Below are positions 40,150 through 49,130 of a stretch of 57,410 nucleotides of DNA, piece after piece. Source of the stretch: a candidate division FCPU426 bacterium (lineage in GTDB: Bacteria; Oederibacteriota; Muellerivitia; Muellerivitales; Muellerivitaceae); the NCBI GenBank assembly GCA_003152075.1, contig PLZG01000099.1, positions 1-57,410 on the forward strand, in the 5' to 3' direction. The translations under genes and the position numbers were made by a program. The notes beneath the pieces are model-generated. The model made no database searches. It was not told the DNA's origin and saw only the letters and a list, made by a program, of their open reading frames with translations. Position 1 is the first letter of the stretch. Each line of letters begins with the position of its first letter.

Positions 40150-40622
40150 TGCTCCTCGGCATTTCCATGTTGGTGGTCGCGCTTGACCAATTCACCAAGT
40201 TTCTCATCTCCCAATCCATGCACTTGAATGAATCCACCCCGCTTTTTCCCGATTATCTCTTTCTCACCTATAGCCAGAACCCTGGCATGGCCTTTGGGTT
40301 CATGGCCGGCATGGAATCCTTTGTCCGGATTCCTTTTTTCGTGGCCATCACCATCGCGGCGGGTTTTATCATATACACTTACCAGCATTTGATGCCTCCG
40401 GACCGGGTATTAACCCGGGTGGCACTGGGGTTGATCTGGGGTGGGGCTTTGGGGAATTTCGTGGACCGGATTCTTTATGGAAAAGTCATTGATTTCATCG
40501 ACATGCGTTATCATGAGCACCAGTGGTATATCTTCAACTTGGCCGATTCCTGCATCTCGATAGGCCTGCTATTCCTATTTTTTGAGTTTATTTGGGGAAA
40601 ACGGCGAAAGACCCAGTCATGA
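40146..40622 (+). CDS. lspA: Lipoprotein signal peptidase, first copy
   Basis: A 158-residue polytopic aspartyl protease (signal peptidase II), cutting prolipoproteins before the lipidated Cys. Family motifs: ALDQFTKFLI in the first helix, NPGMAFGFM, GALGNFVDRILYGKVIDFID and YIFNLADSCI, which include the two catalytic Asp residues. ATG 40146 overlaps the ileS stop by ATGA; its own stop overlaps the start of a second lspA in the same way. Together the three genes form a coupled operon. Confidence 0.95.
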   Translation: MMLLGISMLVVALDQFTKFLISQSMHLNESTPLFPDYLFLTYSQNPGMAFGFMAGMESFVRIPFFVAITIAAGFIIYTYQHLMPPDRVLTRVALGLIWGGALGNFVDRILYGKVIDFIDMRYHEHQWYIFNLADSCISIGLLFLFFEFIWGKRRKTQS

Positions 40623-41104
40623 GATTGTTGCGAGTTTCCTTGTTGGCGGCCATCCTGGACCAAGCTTCCAAATACCTGGTGGTGAAGTATTTCCGGTTCA
40701 ATGATTCCGTAGCTTTAATTCAAAATTATCTTTATATCACTTACATCCAAAACCCGGGAGCGGCTTTTGGTTTCATGTCTAACACGAAAGCCTTATTTCG
40801 CATCCCTTTTTTCGTGGCTATTACCTTTGGGGCGGGGTTGATCGTATATTCCTACCAGAGGTTTATCCCTTATGAGAAGAAGTGGACCAGGTTCGCTTTG
40901 GGGTTGATCTGGGGCGGGGCCATGGGTAATTTCATCGACCGGATTTTTTACCGCAAGGTCGTGGATTTTATTGACGCGGGCCATATTCCATTTCCATTTG
41001 GTTACAGGTTCTCTTATATCTTTAACCTGGCGGATTCTTGTATAACGATTGGATTGACGATTTTGGTCCTGAGCTATTGGTTTGAAAAGCAGGAAAAGAA
41101 ATAA
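40619..41104 (+). CDS. lspA: Lipoprotein signal peptidase, second tandem copy
   Basis: A 161-residue paralogue of the preceding gene with all LspA motifs: AILDQASKYLV, NPGAAFGFM, GAMGNFIDRIFYRKVVDFID and YIFNLADSCI, including both catalytic Asp. ATG 40619 overlaps the previous stop (ATGA). Identity with copy 1 is highest in the membrane core and lower at the periplasmic loop (AGHIPFPFGYRFS versus MRYHEHQW), which could change substrate preference. Two intact lspA genes in tandem suit a genome with many lipoproteins. Confidence 0.95.
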   Translation: MRLLRVSLLAAILDQASKYLVVKYFRFNDSVALIQNYLYITYIQNPGAAFGFMSNTKALFRIPFFVAITFGAGLIVYSYQRFIPYEKKWTRFALGLIWGGAMGNFIDRIFYRKVVDFIDAGHIPFPFGYRFSYIFNLADSCITIGLTILVLSYWFEKQEKK

Positions 41105-41119
41105 TCAACCTCATTCCGT

Positions 41120-41176
41120 CCTTCTCCCGTCAAGGGAGAAGGGGGTTGTTTACCCTCGCCCCTTGCGGGAGAGGGT
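41120..41176. repeat. Two adjacent hairpins of a common dispersed repeat
   Basis: CCTTCTCCC (41120-41128) pairs with GGGAGAAGG (41134-41142); ACCCTCGCCC (41152-41161) pairs with GGGAGAGGGT (41167-41176) with one mismatch. This type of GGGAGAGGG repeat is frequent between genes of many environmental bacteria. It could attenuate transcription between lspA and lgt. Confidence 0.6.
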
Positions 41177-41231
41177 AGGGTGAGGGGTGACGTAGAATTT
41201 TAATTTTTGAGTTTCCTAAAGGACGTACCGA

Positions 41232-42065
41232 ATGTTTCCCATCTTATTATCCCTAGGGCCCTTTACTCTCTTTGGCCATACCGTTGGCCCCCTCCATTTT
41301 TATTCCTACGGCCTTTGCCTGGCCGTGGCCTTGGGCTTGAGCATTTATCTTTACGCCAGGGACGTTGGAAAATATATCGCTCCCCGAAAGGGTTTAACCT
41401 ACCAGGAGGGAATTCAAAAAACCTTCGATTTGGGAACCTGGGTCATTATTTTCTCCCTGATCGGCGCCCGGCTATTTTATGCCTTGGAAAACTACACGGA
41501 ATTTCAAAACGGCCATTGGTTTGACGCCTTCAAGATTTGGCAGGGCGGGTTGGTGTTTTATGGAGGGCTTTTGGGGGCGATCGTAGCCGCTGTTTTTTGG
41601 TTCCGAATCGAGAAATGGCCCATGAGTTATTCTTTCGATCTGGTGGCGCCTTATATCCTTTTGGGTCACGCCATTGGAAGGGTGGGATGTTTCTTAAACG
41701 GCTGTTGCTACGGCCTTGAGGACCATGTCCATGGGATGGTTTTTCCGGGGGCGGGGGACAATATTCCCCATTTGCCCACCCAATTATGGGAGCTCTATGG
41801 TGATCTAGCCCTTTTCTTTATCCTGCTTTGGGCGAGGCGCTTTACTCTACGTTTTCCCTGGCTGACCCTGTCCCTTTATGGGTTCACCTATGGCCTGCTT
41901 CGGTTCACTATCGAATTTTGGAGGCGGAGCTGGGATAAACGTTACCTGGTGATCTTTAATTCGGCCTCCCAGGCAGTCAGCGGCATCATCGTGGTGCTTT
42001 CCCTCGCTGTTATCCTGGTAATCCTTTTCGACCATTGGAAAGTACGGAAGTCCTCCTCGAATTGA
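41232..42065 (+). CDS. lgt: Prolipoprotein diacylglyceryl transferase
   Basis: A 277-residue membrane enzyme that moves diacylglycerol from phosphatidylglycerol to the lipobox Cys, the step before LspA. Motifs: FYSYGLCLAVALG with the conserved aromatic/Gly start, YGGLLGAIVA, and the signature HAIGRVGCFLNGCCYG, followed by HLPTQLWELYGD and the C-terminal YGFTYGLLRFTIEFWR. AAGGAC lies eight bases before the ATG. Clustering with two lspA genes makes a lipoprotein maturation locus. Confidence 0.96.
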   Translation: MFPILLSLGPFTLFGHTVGPLHFYSYGLCLAVALGLSIYLYARDVGKYIAPRKGLTYQEGIQKTFDLGTWVIIFSLIGARLFYALENYTEFQNGHWFDAFKIWQGGLVFYGGLLGAIVAAVFWFRIEKWPMSYSFDLVAPYILLGHAIGRVGCFLNGCCYGLEDHVHGMVFPGAGDNIPHLPTQLWELYGDLALFFILLWARRFTLRFPWLTLSLYGFTYGLLRFTIEFWRRSWDKRYLVIFNSASQAVSGIIVVLSLAVILVILFDHWKVRKSSSN

Positions 42066-42081
42066 GTAAAATACCCGGACT

Positions 42082-43044
42082 ATGAAACCTTCCTCGAATA
42101 CTCAGCAGGTCGCCGTCCTGACCGTTCCGCCTGAATCGGCCGGAAAAAGGCTGGACGCTTTTTTAGTTTCCCAACTCCCTTCCTTTTCACGCAACCAGGT
42201 GCAGACCCTTATTCAAAAGGGGCTGGTCGTGCCCCAATTTCCGGTAAAGAACATGAAGACCGGCCTTGTGGTACTAGAGGGCCAAGCTTTTCAAGTGACC
42301 GTTCCCGCTTCGGTCAAAAGTACTCTTCAGGCCCAATCCATTGACTTGGATATCGTTTTTGAGGACAAGGACCTCTTGGTGATCAATAAGCCCGCCGGAT
42401 TGGTGGTGCATCCCGGCGCGGGGAATCCCGACCAGACCCTGATCAACGCCCTCATTGCCCATTGCCCGAATATAACGGGAGTCGGAGGCGTCCAGAGGCC
42501 GGGGTTGGTTCATCGGCTGGACAAGGACACTTCCGGGTTGCTGGTCGTGGCCAAGTCGGACTTGGCCTACAAGAGCCTTGTGAGGCAACTGAAAACCCGG
42601 AAATTGAGCCGGGAATACCTGGGGATTGTGAAGGGCAACTTAAAAGAGAACGGCATGGTGGATGCCCCCATTGGGCGCCATGCCAGCGCGCGAAAGAAGA
42701 TGGCGGTTCGATCGCAAAACGGGAAGCGGGCGGTGACCCACTTTAGAGCGCTGGAATCTGGCGAGAAGGTTAGCTTGTTGATTTTAAAACTTGAGACGGG
42801 CCGCACCCACCAAATCAGGGTTCACATGGCTTATATCAAACACCCTATCCTGGGTGATCACATTTATGGCGATAATTCGGGATTGGCCGAGCGCCAGATG
42901 CTTCATGCCTTCCGGTTGTCCTTCCAGCATCCCAAAACCGGCATTGCCAAAACCTATATGGCCAAACCGCCGAAAGATTTCGAGGATAGTCTTTCGAAGG
43001 TAAATTTAAAGATTCTCAAGTGGGAAAAGGTTCTTTGGAGTTGA
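42082..43044 (+). CDS. rluD: RluA-family 23S rRNA pseudouridine synthase
   Basis: A 320-residue protein: an N-terminal S4-like RNA-binding domain (KRLDAFLVSQLPSFSRNQV) and a catalytic domain with HRLDKDTSGLLVVAK carrying the catalytic Asp, plus LETGRTHQIRVHMAYI and HPILGDHIYG. The S4 domain and length fit RluD, which modifies helix 69 of 23S rRNA, but RluC-type specificity cannot be excluded. It starts 16 bases after lgt. Confidence 0.9.
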   Translation: MKPSSNTQQVAVLTVPPESAGKRLDAFLVSQLPSFSRNQVQTLIQKGLVVPQFPVKNMKTGLVVLEGQAFQVTVPASVKSTLQAQSIDLDIVFEDKDLLVINKPAGLVVHPGAGNPDQTLINALIAHCPNITGVGGVQRPGLVHRLDKDTSGLLVVAKSDLAYKSLVRQLKTRKLSREYLGIVKGNLKENGMVDAPIGRHASARKKMAVRSQNGKRAVTHFRALESGEKVSLLILKLETGRTHQIRVHMAYIKHPILGDHIYGDNSGLAERQMLHAFRLSFQHPKTGIAKTYMAKPPKDFEDSLSKVNLKILKWEKVLWS

Positions 43045-43058
43045 GATCCTTAAAAGAC

Positions 43059-45194
43059 ATGAAGATACCGCTCTACGGGGAACATGTCTTGGCTTATTTT
43101 TTTGTTTTCGCAGCGGTCAATGCCTTATTGGCCTACAGCCAGGTAAGTCTTGAGGGGAAATTGTGGGTTTCCTTACTGGGGCTCGTGATTCCCTTTTTCT
43201 CGGCCTTTTTAACCCTTCCGGCAAAAATAAAGGAGAAAGTGCCAGTTTATTCGGTCGAGACTTTTACCACGCCTGGCGTGATCTGGGCCTGGGTGGCTTT
43301 CATGGCTTTGGCTGTTCGGCTTGGCCAAACCCATGTTCCGGGTTATTGGCCAGTTCCGGATGAAGGGTACAGTTTTTACTTATCACATTCTCTCGAACAA
43401 AAATGGGTCTGGAGAATATTTTGGAGCCAAACTCAAATACCATCAGGTTTTTATGACCTTCTCGGTGTTTTTTATAATTTCATTCCTCCATCGCTTTTTT
43501 CGATTTGCCTTTTCCCGGCACTTTTTTCCATCTTTACTCTTGTTCCCGTTTATTTCGGGTGGCGTGGTTTTTTCTCGTCTTCATTTCGAATGATCCTCTT
43601 TTTTCTTATCTCCTTTAATTTTGGCTTTCTTTACACGGGACGTTTTTGTTTGTATCCGGTACTTGTTCTTTTTTGGACGGTCCTTGCCTTGGCTTTATTG
43701 ACATCCTGGCATGAGAAAAAAACCCATTACGGGGGTAGAAAATGGGGTTTAGCCCTGGGGGTTGTAACGGGAGCTGGTTTTTTTATTGGTATCACTTGGC
43801 CAGTAGTTGCCTTGGCGGTCCTCCTAGTGGTTTCAGGAGAACATCCTTTTTTCCGTGAATTTTTAAAAAGAATTAAGGCGGAATGGTTGTTTTGGGTTTC
43901 CATTGTGGGCCTCGCTTTGTTATTTGTTGTTTTGGCCTTTCAAAGTAACTATGGCGGGCATATTCGCGAGGAATGGGCGTTAAGAAAAGGAATGGATTGG
44001 CAGAAACAATTCCTGGATACGGTTTCGAACTTCACCGGACTTTTTTGGGGATGTAATGTCCAAAATTCATATGGGCCTGTCTGGGGTGGGGTTTTGAACC
44101 CTCTTTTAGGGTCTTTTTTCTTCGTCGGGGTTTTGAAATGTTTTGAACTCAGGAAAATTTTATGGATTCGTTGGCTTATGATTTCGTTCTTTTTAATGAT
44201 GGTGCCGGGGCTTATAACAAAAAATTATGATCTGTTCAGGGTTGTTCAAGTTTTTCCTTTGCTTCTATTAATTACCGCGTTTGGGGTGCAAACCGTTTTG
44301 TTATCCGTCTTAAAAACGAAAAGTCAAAAGTTTGTTTTTTTAGTGTTGATATTGAGCGTTGGTTTAGATTTTCGACATTTGTGGATTACCTATCACCCAA
44401 GTACCCCCACTGCCTATTCTGGCGCCCCTTCACGGGAGGAGTTTTCGAGGGCGTATGAAATACTAGAGGTGAAAAACCATGAATTGGGTCCAGGTTATCT
44501 TCTGTTTGATCTCCACCCAACTACAGGTAATCAAACCTTAACGCTCGCGACCTACCCCTTTAGCGGGACTTGTAATCCCAAAATTCCGGTGGTTCAGCTC
44601 AAATGGGTCGCTTTAATTGAGGATTACAATTACTTACCATTTCTCGCCAAACGGTTTACGAAAGCCCAATGGTTCAAGCTTTTCCCGGAGGGGGCAAAGG
44701 ATAATTTGGCGGGGAATGTTTGGTTATTAGGGCTTTTGCCAATTGATTCTTTTGACCCCAAAACACTTGAACGATGGATTCGGGCCGATAAGGCTTTCCG
44801 AGACTTAATATGGTTGTCTGTAAACACTGTTGGAAATAGAAATAGAGACGAGCTTTTCAGGGGATTGGCGGGACTTTATCCCGCTGTTCAAGGAGATCCG
44901 CTTTTGGAATCCCTCTACTGGGAAATGGTTTTTGACTTCCACAGTTGGGAGAATATTTACGGAGATAAAAATACCGCTGTTCATTACCCGGCAGGTTTTT
45001 CCGCCATTCAGAACGCCTTGCGAAACGGGTATCCCACGGCCTATTTTTATAATGAGTTGGGGGGATTTTTGGCACTTCAAAAGGATTATTTGAGAGCCCG
45101 TCAGGCTTTTTTAAAGGCTATTCATTCGAAGGTGAATTACACTTCAGCTGAGTATAATTTGAAAGCATTAGAGCAAACGACAGGGCTTCCTTGA
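43059..45194 (+). CDS. GT39-like membrane protein with C-terminal TPR
   Basis: About 711 residues. ATG 43059 follows the rluD stop; GTG 43020 would overlap it by 25 bases. Roughly eleven membrane segments occupy residues ~10-440. The first extracytoplasmic loop holds PVPDEGYSFYL, an Asp-Glu pair typical of GT-C enzymes, and later membrane hairpins match the GT39 layout. The C-terminal ~270 residues are soluble and end in a TPR-like unit (YNELGGFLALQKDYLRARQAF). Likely a polyprenyl-phosphate-sugar-dependent glycosyltransferase; acceptor unknown. The internal part is AT-richer than the preceding genes. Confidence 0.65.
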   Translation: MKIPLYGEHVLAYFFVFAAVNALLAYSQVSLEGKLWVSLLGLVIPFFSAFLTLPAKIKEKVPVYSVETFTTPGVIWAWVAFMALAVRLGQTHVPGYWPVPDEGYSFYLSHSLEQKWVWRIFWSQTQIPSGFYDLLGVFYNFIPPSLFSICLFPALFSIFTLVPVYFGWRGFFSSSFRMILFFLISFNFGFLYTGRFCLYPVLVLFWTVLALALLTSWHEKKTHYGGRKWGLALGVVTGAGFFIGITWPVVALAVLLVVSGEHPFFREFLKRIKAEWLFWVSIVGLALLFVVLAFQSNYGGHIREEWALRKGMDWQKQFLDTVSNFTGLFWGCNVQNSYGPVWGGVLNPLLGSFFFVGVLKCFELRKILWIRWLMISFFLMMVPGLITKNYDLFRVVQVFPLLLLITAFGVQTVLLSVLKTKSQKFVFLVLILSVGLDFRHLWITYHPSTPTAYSGAPSREEFSRAYEILEVKNHELGPGYLLFDLHPTTGNQTLTLATYPFSGTCNPKIPVVQLKWVALIEDYNYLPFLAKRFTKAQWFKLFPEGAKDNLAGNVWLLGLLPIDSFDPKTLERWIRADKAFRDLIWLSVNTVGNRNRDELFRGLAGLYPAVQGDPLLESLYWEMVFDFHSWENIYGDKNTAVHYPAGFSAIQNALRNGYPTAYFYNELGGFLALQKDYLRARQAFLKAIHSKVNYTSAEYNLKALEQTTGLP

Positions 45195-45211
45195 AAGGGT
45201 GACCAGTTCCA

Positions 45212-45493
45212 ATGTTGAAATATATGTTTGAATTAAATCACCCCCTCGACAAAATCAGTCTCGTTTGGGCCTTGGGTATTCTTTTCATAGGTGTTTTCAC
45301 CATGATCAGGGCCCGTAATATCATCCGAGCCATGCAACGGATCAACAATCCTTTTGAGCATTGGTGGCAAAAAAAGGGATATACCCCGAAACAATTGGAA
45401 GACGAGATGACCACGTACGTTAGGCTTTTCAGCGCTGTTTGGATTTCTTGCGGTCTTTTTTGGACTTATTGGGTGTTGTTTCATAAGTATTAA
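45212..45493 (+). CDS. Small two-helix membrane protein
   Basis: A 93-residue protein with two predicted membrane segments (ISLVWALGILFIGVFTMI and LFSAVWISCGLFWTYWVLF) around a basic, helical loop (RARNIIRAMQRINNPFEHWW). No family recognised. An ATG at 45224 is an alternative start. Being 17 bases after the GT39-like gene, with AAAGGGTGA upstream, it is probably the last gene of the + strand block. Confidence 0.6.
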   Translation: MLKYMFELNHPLDKISLVWALGILFIGVFTMIRARNIIRAMQRINNPFEHWWQKKGYTPKQLEDEMTTYVRLFSAVWISCGLFWTYWVLFHKY

Positions 45494-45545
45494 AAGTGAG
45501 TTGGCCTCCTCGCGTGGATAAAAAAACTCTTTCCCAAGGTTCGGA

Positions 45546-45572
45546 CTGTCATCTGAAGCGAAGTGAAGAACT
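45546..45572. repeat. Remnant of a dispersed repeat (GTCAT...GCGAAG type)
   Basis: TGTCATCTGAAGCGAAGTGA resembles the TGTCATTCTGAGCGAAG repeat common between genes in many environmental genomes. It lies between the convergent + and - strand blocks. Confidence 0.4.
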
Positions 45573-45621
45573 CCAATTTTCAGTGGTTGTAACCTCTCCT
45601 TGAAAAAATGTAATAAATATT

Positions 45622-47826
45622 TTAGGTACGTGGGCCCAACACTCGATAAACATAAATGCCGCTTTTTGAATCTACTAACTGGAGGTGAAAGTTGGTGGAT
45701 ATTTTACGGAAAATCTTGGGTTCGAAATTTTCAAAATAAATATTATTCTCAAAGGAATTATCTGAACAGTAAATAAAGTCTCCTGGTTTTAAGTGAGGGT
45801 CAAAAAGACTAATCTGTTCTAGAACGGGCTTGCATTGACCGGCTTGGACAAAATCGTTATAGGGATAAATTTTGTACCGGCCCGTATAAAGGGAAACCTC
45901 CAGCCCTTTTTCGCCGAAAAAATAAACCAAAAATTTATTGGAACCAGAATATTTTTCAAACAACTCTTCTGCGTTGTGGGCGAAAATATCATCCCGGGGC
46001 ATATCTTTTGTGGCAAGTTTAAAATTTTTCCACACAGCAGACAATGGCAAGGCTTTCCCCTCCATTTTTTTAGCAACCCGTGGGAAAAAAGATTGCAGAT
46101 ATAGGCCTAAAAACACAACCGTTATGCCAAAAAAAGTCGTTTTGAACCCGCGAGGTATTCTAGACTGAGCCGAACGGTGAACAATGACTAACCAATAAAC
46201 CAACAAAACAAGACTGGGCATAGAGATATAAAAAAGGTAATCGTTGGAGGCTCGACTTAAGTAATAGGAAAACTGTAATATTCCAAAAAAAGTCAAAAAA
46301 ACTACCGCGTTTAAATTATCTTCTGTTTTTTCTTTTTCGGAAATCTTTATGGAACATCCGATTATGGCAAAAAAAGAACCTAGGAGAATCCAGATGAGTA
46401 CCCACCAATAGCCTGCTAAAGGTGCTGAAAGTTTGCCGAAACCTCCGACATATGCAAAAATATGGTCAAAGTAAAGAAGCCAATTCGGCAAACGGCCAGA
46501 CCTTAGAAAAACGTCCACATAGACAAATACTCCGATAAGAGTTATGCAACCGACCAGCATCCCAATCCTTTTTTTGAACTGTTCCAAATTCAATTGAGGG
46601 CGCGTTTGAAGGTAAATGCATTCATAGAGTACCAGCCCCACGTAGGCTGAGACCGTATAAATGCAAACTTCAAAACTCCAATAGAAAGCTATGGCGACAA
46701 AAATAGATTCAATAAATAAAAAAATATTCCTTTTATTCGGATGCCGGTTCCTCAGTAACACGAGAGCGGTCAATAAATAGAAAAGACCGAAACGCAAGGG
46801 GCCGGCGGAAGGGTAACGAGTGATATAACTGGACGGACCGAAATAATTAAGGAGAAGAAAGGTGGTTAAGCAAAAAAAAGACAACCACTCGGAATCGAAA
46901 AACAAACGAACGATAAAAAAAAACAAGAGATATTCAAGTATTAAAAGAATGGTGTATACCAGCGTGAAAGAAGTAAATCCCAGCGGTAAGGCATGGAAAA
47001 AGAGTCTTAAAAAATAAAAAATTAAGATCCCGTATTGGGAGTTGATGTTGACTAAAAGTGATTTTCCTGCGGAAAGATCTGCCAAAGGTCCGAGAAAAAA
47101 GGCGGCGTGGTGCCGGTCATGTTCAAACCGTGGATCCACAACAACAAGGGAAATTAAAAGAAAAGCGACGCCATAGGAAAAAATTTTATTCCTAGGTCCT
47201 TCAAAGGCACTTTTCTTTTCGCCTGCCGCGCCAAGGTTTTTCTTCGAAAAAGGAAGAGTTCCAAAATAAAATAAAGTTATTACCGCCGGCACAAACCCAT
47301 AACTATAAAGGGACCAGTTGTTTAGGATGGGATTAAAAACTTCCGGTATCCTCGTAAGCCAAAAAATTAATAAAAAACCCATAACCGGATAAAAAAGTCC
47401 ATCTAAACGGGGTGAACGGTTTGGCGGCTGTCCTAAGATCACGCTCAAAGTTATCCCGCTAACCTGAAAAAGTATGAAGTGAAAGAGAAGAAGCCAACCA
47501 TTATCTCTTCCCCAATTACACGGCATGTAAAATAAAAGCAACAAAAGAAAATCAATAAAAATCAAAGGTAGATAAAGAAAAGGCTTTAATTGTTCATGCC
47601 TCCTTCGAGCTTCTTCAATTAAAGCACTCGTTAAAATACCTCCTGGAACAAAGACTGCCCATCCCCAAACATATAAACTGAACTCATCTTGGTGCCCTTT
47701 ACCCGTAAAAGAATAAAATGAAAGGAATATCCTAAAAGTTAAGAGACCCATGAGGCCACTCAAGAAAAAGAATTCAAATTTTTCATGATTTTTGTCAGGA
47801 AAGAAAACCGATTTATTTTTCACCAT
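45622..47826 (-). CDS. Large polytopic membrane protein, GT-C-like
   Basis: A 734-residue protein with about 13-14 membrane segments and a ~140-residue soluble C-terminus. Loops hold GHQDEFSLYVWGW and, near residue ~240, FEHDRHHAAFFLGPLADL followed by GKSLLVNINSQYGILIF, a pattern I associate with hypothetical GT-C glycosyltransferases. The gene is clearly AT-richer than the block to its left. No strong ribosome site is visible before ATG 47826. Probably an envelope glycan enzyme; not assignable further. Confidence 0.6.
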   Translation of the reverse strand: MVKNKSVFFPDKNHEKFEFFFLSGLMGLLTFRIFLSFYSFTGKGHQDEFSLYVWGWAVFVPGGILTSALIEEARRRHEQLKPFLYLPLIFIDFLLLLLFYMPCNWGRDNGWLLLFHFILFQVSGITLSVILGQPPNRSPRLDGLFYPVMGFLLIFWLTRIPEVFNPILNNWSLYSYGFVPAVITLFYFGTLPFSKKNLGAAGEKKSAFEGPRNKIFSYGVAFLLISLVVVDPRFEHDRHHAAFFLGPLADLSAGKSLLVNINSQYGILIFYFLRLFFHALPLGFTSFTLVYTILLILEYLLFFFIVRLFFDSEWLSFFCLTTFLLLNYFGPSSYITRYPSAGPLRFGLFYLLTALVLLRNRHPNKRNIFLFIESIFVAIAFYWSFEVCIYTVSAYVGLVLYECIYLQTRPQLNLEQFKKRIGMLVGCITLIGVFVYVDVFLRSGRLPNWLLYFDHIFAYVGGFGKLSAPLAGYWWVLIWILLGSFFAIIGCSIKISEKEKTEDNLNAVVFLTFFGILQFSYYLSRASNDYLFYISMPSLVLLVYWLVIVHRSAQSRIPRGFKTTFFGITVVFLGLYLQSFFPRVAKKMEGKALPLSAVWKNFKLATKDMPRDDIFAHNAEELFEKYSGSNKFLVYFFGEKGLEVSLYTGRYKIYPYNDFVQAGQCKPVLEQISLFDPHLKPGDFIYCSDNSFENNIYFENFEPKIFRKISTNFHLQLVDSKSGIYVYRVLGPRT

Positions 47827-47963
47827 AGAAGGTCTTATTTTAACCAGCGGCCCAGTAATTTGCCTTAGTTTTATCTCTGGAAGTGCATGTCATTGCAAAT
47901 GATGGAAGGGTGATTTAATGAACTGAAAAGTGAGCTGAAAACTTAATTGTCCATAATAAAGAT

Positions 47964-49043
47964 TCAAGAGGGTTTTGAAATGTTTTCAACTGTTTTTGAG
48001 ATTTTAACTGCTTGTGCTGCAGTCGTTTCCTTCCACAACTGCGAAAGTCCATCCCACAAGTTTTTCCTTAAAGATAAGTGATAAACCGAATTGGCGGGTA
48101 ATTCCTTCATCAGACGGCGATGGGCTTCGCCTAGGTGGTGATAGGGCATGCCGGGGAACAAATGGTGGACGGCGTGGTATCGGAGCCCTACCGGGGCCCA
48201 TAGGCCCGTGGTGACAGGATTGCCAGGGATGGTGACCGAATCCAAAAACTGTTCTGAGAATTCCAGGATGTGATCCGCCGGGTTGCGGTAACAGTGGGTT
48301 GCCGCCACTGTCCTTAAACCGTTGGTCAACAGAATCAGTGTCGCCACCGCATACCAGACAAAGAAAACCTTTATTGGAAAGATTCCCTTCCAAAGCGCGA
48401 AAACAAAAGCTGCGGCATAAGCAAAGGTGATGAATTCCTGAAGCCTCCACCACTTGCCATCCCTCTCGGCGGGCGCGGGCCTTTTCCAATCCGGGTTAAT
48501 GGAAAGGGAGGAGAGATACTCCCAAAGCAGTTTGTGGAGGTGTGGAATGAGATAACTAATGGGGGTCAGCAGGAATCGGAGAGTGAAAACAATGGGAACC
48601 ACGAGCATCGTCAAAAAGAACAGGATTATCCGGAAACGGCCTAAAAGGACAAAAGGTAGATATTCGCCGTCTTCCTTGGTGCCGTACATCTTCTGCTTAT
48701 GATGGTCGATATGGACTCCCATATAGGTGAAGGAGGGAACCATGAAGGGATAGCCACAGACCAGGTTCCAAACGGTCCGAAATACGGAGAAAGTGTCCTT
48801 TTTCAGGTGGGTCAGCTCATGGATGAAGATTACCGCCCGGTAAAGGCAGAAGACCGAAATGGCTCCAAAGATAAACTGGGCCGGGGAGAAGTTAGCGGCT
48901 TGGACGGTAAAATAAAAGGCTGTCCAACCTAGGCCGGCGTTGAAAAGGAAATCGGCCCAATAGGTTACGGCGCTGGGTTCGAAGAGGTCTTCGACTATTT
49001 TTTTGGCTTCCGCCATGGGGAAGGTTGCTTTTTCGTTTGCCAT
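47964..49043 (-). CDS. Fatty acid desaturase
   Basis: A 359-residue membrane di-iron enzyme. Three histidine boxes are present: HELTH (75-79), HIDHH (111-115) and HAVHHLFPGMPYHHLGEAH near residue 290, with four to six membrane segments between. It inserts double bonds into acyl chains of lipids with O2 and an electron donor, implying at least occasional aerobic growth. Substrate position cannot be told. It is flanked on the same strand by membrane protein genes but with gaps of ~90-140 bases. Confidence 0.9.
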   Translation of the reverse strand: MANEKATFPMAEAKKIVEDLFEPSAVTYWADFLFNAGLGWTAFYFTVQAANFSPAQFIFGAISVFCLYRAVIFIHELTHLKKDTFSVFRTVWNLVCGYPFMVPSFTYMGVHIDHHKQKMYGTKEDGEYLPFVLLGRFRIILFFLTMLVVPIVFTLRFLLTPISYLIPHLHKLLWEYLSSLSINPDWKRPAPAERDGKWWRLQEFITFAYAAAFVFALWKGIFPIKVFFVWYAVATLILLTNGLRTVAATHCYRNPADHILEFSEQFLDSVTIPGNPVTTGLWAPVGLRYHAVHHLFPGMPYHHLGEAHRRLMKELPANSVYHLSLRKNLWDGLSQLWKETTAAQAVKISKTVENISKPS

Positions 49044-49130
49044 TTCGGTCTTAACCTTAAGATTTTATGTGCTGGTTTGGAAGTGGGAGTTTAACGGAAT
49101 TTGAGGATATTTGGAAGCAGTCGATAGATT

